Positions 60,232 to 64,000 of a DNA stretch of 64,000 nucleotides are shown here, in pieces. How positions within the stretch are numbered: the stretch's first letter is position 1; every line of letters starts with the position of its first letter. The notes under the pieces are model-generated. The model was given only the letters and a program-made list of their open reading frames with translations. It did not search any database and had not been told where the DNA came from. The position numbers and the translations under genes were made by a program. The DNA is taken from NCBI GenBank assembly GCA_905182995.1, contig CAJJDP010000018.1:310001-374000 (forward strand), written 5' to 3'. The DNA is from Paramecium octaurelia (taxonomy: Eukaryota; Ciliophora; Oligohymenophorea; Peniculida; Parameciidae).

Positions 60232-60705
60232 ATGGAGCAACCTATTGAGGTACTATTTCAGATAACTCCATTTATCTAATCTAATAAATCAAAGAAGAAA
60301 GAAATAACGTCGACATTTGGCAATATTTGAATGGCAATAGATCGTAGAATGCATCTTCATTAAAATATCAAAAGGGTTTAACTGAATTTTTGAAATTGGC
60401 TCATTTTTTGGAAACGAATAAATCTTATAGAAGGATTCTAATGATTCTTAACATTATGGAGATTTATTTTAAGTCTTTTAGTTTTTAATATTTTAAAAGA
60501 AAATTGAATTTCGTATTGGAATATATTAAATCATTGTTATGATTGTGTTACAATAGGTCTAATATTCTTTCTAGTATTGGATTATTCGAATGCTGAATTG
60601 CTATCCTTTGATTAAGCAGTGATCAATTAATTTAGACATACATCTATATATCTTTGTAATACAAAAAAGAAAGGGAAATATTTGAGAACTGTGGTAAATT
60701 ATTGA
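60232..60705 (+). CDS. Unclear small gene or remnant
   Basis: ATG 60232 (MEQPIEVLF) leads within a few codons into a region where the best frame is another one: NVDIWQYLNGNRSQNASSLK, LTEFLKLAHFLETNKSYRRI, LMILNIMEIYFKSFSFQYF. The frame then changes again: YDCVTIGLIFFLVLDYSNAE, LLSFDQAVINQFRHTSIYLC, to TGA 60703-60705. Intron borders joining the three parts were not found. The leucine-rich helical start recalls peroxisomal PEX11 proteins, but too weakly to name it. Confidence 0.35.
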
Positions 60706-60858
60706 TCTTGATAAATTATAATTGATCAGAAGGGGAGAACTGAAACCATGACTTTCTTAAATTCATATTAAGAATTATAAGTATTTTGTTTTGCCAATAA
60801 TGACTTTAATTTTTGAATAGATCAAATAATTTGATTATCAATTTTATTAATAATTAAT

Positions 60859-61287
60859 ATGTATACTCAAAATCATAGTGTATTCAACTCCCTGATGAAA
60901 TAATTAGAACCATACTAATTTGATGAACCTACATTACCGCAATGGTAATTGTCTAGTATCAAATAGCCTATATTATCTCCTTATTTTGAAAATGCATCAG
61001 AAATTTAGAGTTCAAATTTTGAATTCGTGAAGATATAAAATGGCCGTGTAAGTTTCAAAATTACATTACCTGTAAAAACATCCTTAAAATTCGAACTTAG
61101 ACCGAATCTCTAAGTGGTATGAGTTACTAATTAAGAGATCTTAGGGTTAGGGGAGGGAAAATTAATTTGTAAAACAGAACACAGCACTAACGAAATACCT
61201 TTAAAATAACCGTGCAATATAATGAAACCATTTGAACTAATTAATTAAGGAAACAAAGACTGTAAAATTGGAATACAGGTTAGTTGA
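60859..61287 (+). CDS. Hypothetical protein, one 24-nt intron
   Basis: ATG at 60859, TGA at 61285-61287, an intron of 24 nt (GTGGTATG...TTAAGAG, near 61115-61138); 405 nt, 134 residues. The second half looks like a beta-sandwich (GRVSFKITLPVKTSLKFELR, LGLGEGKLICKTEHSTN, MKPFELINQGNKDCKIGIQ). The related-looking sequence downstream (61330-62210) suggests the true gene may be longer. No family recognised. Confidence 0.5.
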
Positions 61288-61329
61288 TTTTATTATTAAA
61301 TATGATAATATATAATTTATATATGTAAC

Positions 61330-62210
61330 AACTCATCGAATGAATGGAACTTAAATGAATTTGAATTCAATTAAGACTCTTAATTACTAAAAATCTTATT
61401 AATGATAAAGAATGTTTGCATTAAGATTTGAACCATTACTTTACATCCAATCTACTCAAAGGAAGTTCAAGAAATGAAATAAATAATTCGATTACTGTTA
61501 GGATTACCTTCTTAATACTTAAACCACCTACCTTATGACGCAATGCTTTTGTTTTTTTGATTAACTTTGCATTATTGCAGCCAGAATAAGCTATATCATT
61601 AGATAACTTTTTCTAAGACAAAAAGCCAATTTATTCATGTCTAAAATCAAAAAAAAGAAAATAAATATAAACTAAATCCATAAAGCTAATTCAACAATGG
61701 GCAATAAATCAATAAATAAATATTTTTAGAAATAGATAAAATATAAATGAATAAATTCATCAACCAAATGAGCCTACTAAGTATTCTCCTTCAGTTCTAT
61801 CATCAAACAATAAATTTAAAATATAAGTTCTAGTAAAATATTAAAATGATGATTCTGTTAAAGAACAGTAACATTATGAAATTCCAATAAAAACATTAAT
61901 AAACTTGAGGGTGTTATAAATATATTGATCAATAAGTATTAATGTATTATATTGATATCAGCGTGTAAATAAAAAGTTTCAAATTTTACATAACAATAAG
62001 TACTGTAAATTAAATTAGATTATGATGGTTTTTCTATAATATAAGAATTGTAAGAAAGTGTAAGAAAAAGAAATCAGAAAAATTCTATTCTTTTAAAGCA
62101 TAGACTAAATGATATTATAAATATGAGAAACCATAATACAAAGAATTCAGCAGATATAGATGTCCTATGGATAGATTAACAGGACTATAGTAAAAATTCT
62201 GGAATTTAAA
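61330..62210 (+). other. Coding-like but broken sequence, probably continuation of the previous gene
   Basis: Protein-like segments occur in frames that do not join: NSSNEWNLNEFEFNQDSQLL then, after an in-frame TGA, TITLHPIYSKEVQEMKQIIR; later QPNEPTKYSPSVLSSNNKFK and YEIPIKTLINLRVLQIY. The first TGA is not removed by any normal-size intron. Either a decayed gene or one with missed exon borders. Confidence 0.35.
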
Positions 62211-62254
62211 AATATTGAAATATCTAAATAAATATTTTAAATAATAAATTATCA

Positions 62255-62499
62255 ATGGCTAAGTCAAAGAATGCTACCTCTCATCATAATGCCCGTAAAC
62301 ATCACAGAAACGGTATTAAAAAGCTTCCCAATCAAAGATATAGAACATTGAAAGGAGTAATTGTTAATTCTATTCAAAGTGCAACTAAAGATTTGTGAAA
62401 AATAGAAGATTTGCTATTAAGAATGATCCTTCCATAAAAAAGAACAAGAGTCTTGAAACTAGATTAGCCAAAAGAAAAGGAAATAAGAATAAATATTGA
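62255..62499 (+). CDS. RPL29: Ribosomal protein eL29
   Basis: ATG at 62255, TGA at 62497-62499, one 23-nt intron (GTAATTG...TTCAAAG, near 62358-62380); 222 nt, 73 residues. The eL29 start is unmistakable: [20 protein letters not shown], then [20 protein letters not shown] and [10 protein letters not shown], with a short basic C-terminal extension. eL29 belongs to the 60S subunit. Without the intron the frame stops right after the conserved LKG, so the intron is certain. Confidence 0.95.
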
Positions 62500-64000
62500 T
62501 CATGGTGTACACATATAAATAACATACATTAAATGCTTCTCATCAATATATATTATAGATGATTATTCATAAGTTGATCTGACTTTTGTGAATAACATCA
62601 CTTTTGATCTATTCTCAATACCCATAGTGAAAACATTAGGTATCAATACCTTATTGCCATTTCTTATTTCTCATTATGATCTTTAACAAAATATATAAAT
62701 TTCACTTTAATATACAAGTTTCATTAGATTCACTTAAGGCTATTCATGCAGTGCAGTTATATAATTGATAATTAAATATATGTATATGTATATTATTGCT
62801 CAACGATTGTTCACTGAATTGTATACTAAATTTAATCTTTCCATCAAAGAGAACTAAAAATTTCCAATCGTTGATAGCATTGAAACTACTTGTGTCAATG
62901 TTTAAGAATGCTAATTCAGTAGTGACATCATCTCTTAAGATCCAAAATATTACTATTTGACTTCATGATTTATTGAATTTGGTTAATGCAAAGCCTAATT
63001 TAATTATTATTGAATTAAATTCAGTTCAGAAGTAACTGAGGCTTGCTTAGTTATTAAATAATCTATGTTTTAATTTTTCTAAGGGGTAAGAAGAATTTGA
63101 TTATTCTAGCATAATAGGTGCTATTGATGTGAATTGTTACTTGCAAATCTTTAAGTTTAAATATTAGAATGGACTTCTGATATATCATTTTATTCCTAAT
63201 TTTGGCTGAATTTTTATACAATAATCTATTGAATACTTATGTTATCTTAAGTCTCATTTAGATTTTACTATTAGTAATACTAGTTTGGAATTATTGATGA
63301 TTATATTTATTTTGTTGGTTAATTAGAACAATGATAAGGTTCTATTATAGTGGTTTATTTTGATAATTCTTATTATTATTATTGTTATTGAGAAGAATTA
63401 GAAATTATGCCTAATTCTTTTTATAGTTGATTTTATTCATTTTCATAGTTTTATTCTTAATCATGTAGATTGTTTTATTTTTATTCAATATTATCTTTGT
63501 GATTTTTGTCTATAGGTATTTTATTAGATATCGAAGTAGCAACTTATTGACTAGAGGTGGCAATATTATTTTTTTAATCAAAATTGGTTTAATCTTTAAT
63601 TTGTTATTTTTAATATAAATTAGTTACTTATTTTTATTAATTTGAATCTTTTCCTATTTGTTTAAATTATGTACCCTACTTTTTATGGTTATTATTACTT
63701 GAGCTTATATTAAAATCATCATCTAATACAATAATGTGTTTAATTTTTTCTTTTTTTTAATGATGAGTTTGAGGCTGTTTCTGTTAATTACTTGGTTAGT
63801 ATGCATTATTTGATTTTGATGTATTTGGTTATTCTCTTCGAATTTATTGTTATGATTGTAGATTTGGTTATGGGGTAGATGCAACCTATAAATTGTGGTT
63901 CGATTATATAGTTGAATTATTCAATTTATTCTCATTTGATTAAGAGTTGCTTTAAATCTTCTATTAAGATTACTTCTAAGTTTAATCTTAATTTTAAATG
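62500..64000 (+). other. Coding-like, T-rich stretch reaching the window edge
   Basis: No complete gene model. One plus-strand frame is open for about 135 codons near 62560-62965 (VDLTFVNNITFDLFSIPIVK ... KFPIVDSIETTCVNVQECQF). Further parts appear in other frames (CYQCELLLANLQ near 63130, SLRIYCYDCRFGYGVDATYK near 63830-63890), suggesting a Cys-bearing protein with many exons that continues beyond 64000, or a decayed gene. The sequence is unusually rich in T on this strand from 63100 on, unlike the flanking genes. Confidence 0.35.

Overview
The window is macronuclear-type DNA of a ciliate, most probably Paramecium. It is very AT-rich, and real genes stay open only if TAA and TAG are read as glutamine, with TGA as the sole stop. 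Almost every multi-exon gene is restored by removing tiny GT...AG introns of about 20 to 33 nt. For most models listed here, total span minus intron lengths is an exact multiple of three, which I used as an internal check. A standard-code ORF list therefore shows only fragments of the real genes. Genes lie on both strands and are tightly packed: one divergent pair is separated by only 9 bp.

Layout. 1-9.3 kb (mostly minus): ER-type cyclophilin (cut by the window edge), membrane RBR ubiquitin ligase, an unclear plus-strand locus, a small protein, a calpain, and two tandem PH-CaMK kinases. 9.7-14.6 kb (plus): an EF-hand protein and small unknowns, interrupted by an exact 1,377-bp duplication around a single N. 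14.7-23.8 kb: a long AGC kinase of the MAST/Greatwall type, an unknown protein, a decayed membrane-protein locus, two neighbouring Tubby proteins and a RanBP2-type zinc finger protein. 24.9-28 kb (minus): a DUF1295 membrane enzyme, a CHAP amidase of glutathionylspermidine-amidase type, and a C2H2 finger protein with a Cys/His-rich C-terminal module. 28.1-33.4 kb (minus): a four-domain cation channel and a small unknown. 33.6-38.2 kb: ciliary CFAP74, divergent to a J-domain protein. 38.2-45.8 kb: a membrane RING-H2 ligase, a ULK/ATG1-like kinase, a trichocyst matrix protein and a third PH-CaMK kinase. 45.9-53.3 kb (mainly minus): an unknown, a very divergent histone H4, an SNF1/AMPK-type kinase, ribosomal eL41 and ATG4 protease, with a second exact duplication (1,351 bp) around another N. 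53.4-64 kb: mitochondrial bL20, GPI8, a decayed or many-exon unknown, a membrane RING-H2 ligase, a multi-pass membrane protein, several unknowns, eL29, and a coding-like stretch running to the window edge.

The genes do not form operons. Themes that recur are calcium and kinase signalling (calpain, EF-hand protein, channel, three PH-CaMKs, AGC, SNF1 and ULK kinases), cilia and secretory organelles (CFAP74, Tubby pair, trichocyst protein), autophagy (ULK-like, ATG4) and ubiquitin (one RBR, two RING-H2). The most unusual loci are the finger/metal-module fusion (27016-28015), the divergent H4 (47274-47624), the channel with a predicted TEEE filter, and the decayed gene beside the Tubby pair. The two N-centred duplications look like assembly artefacts. 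All intron and family calls come from reading the sequence by eye; no search was run.
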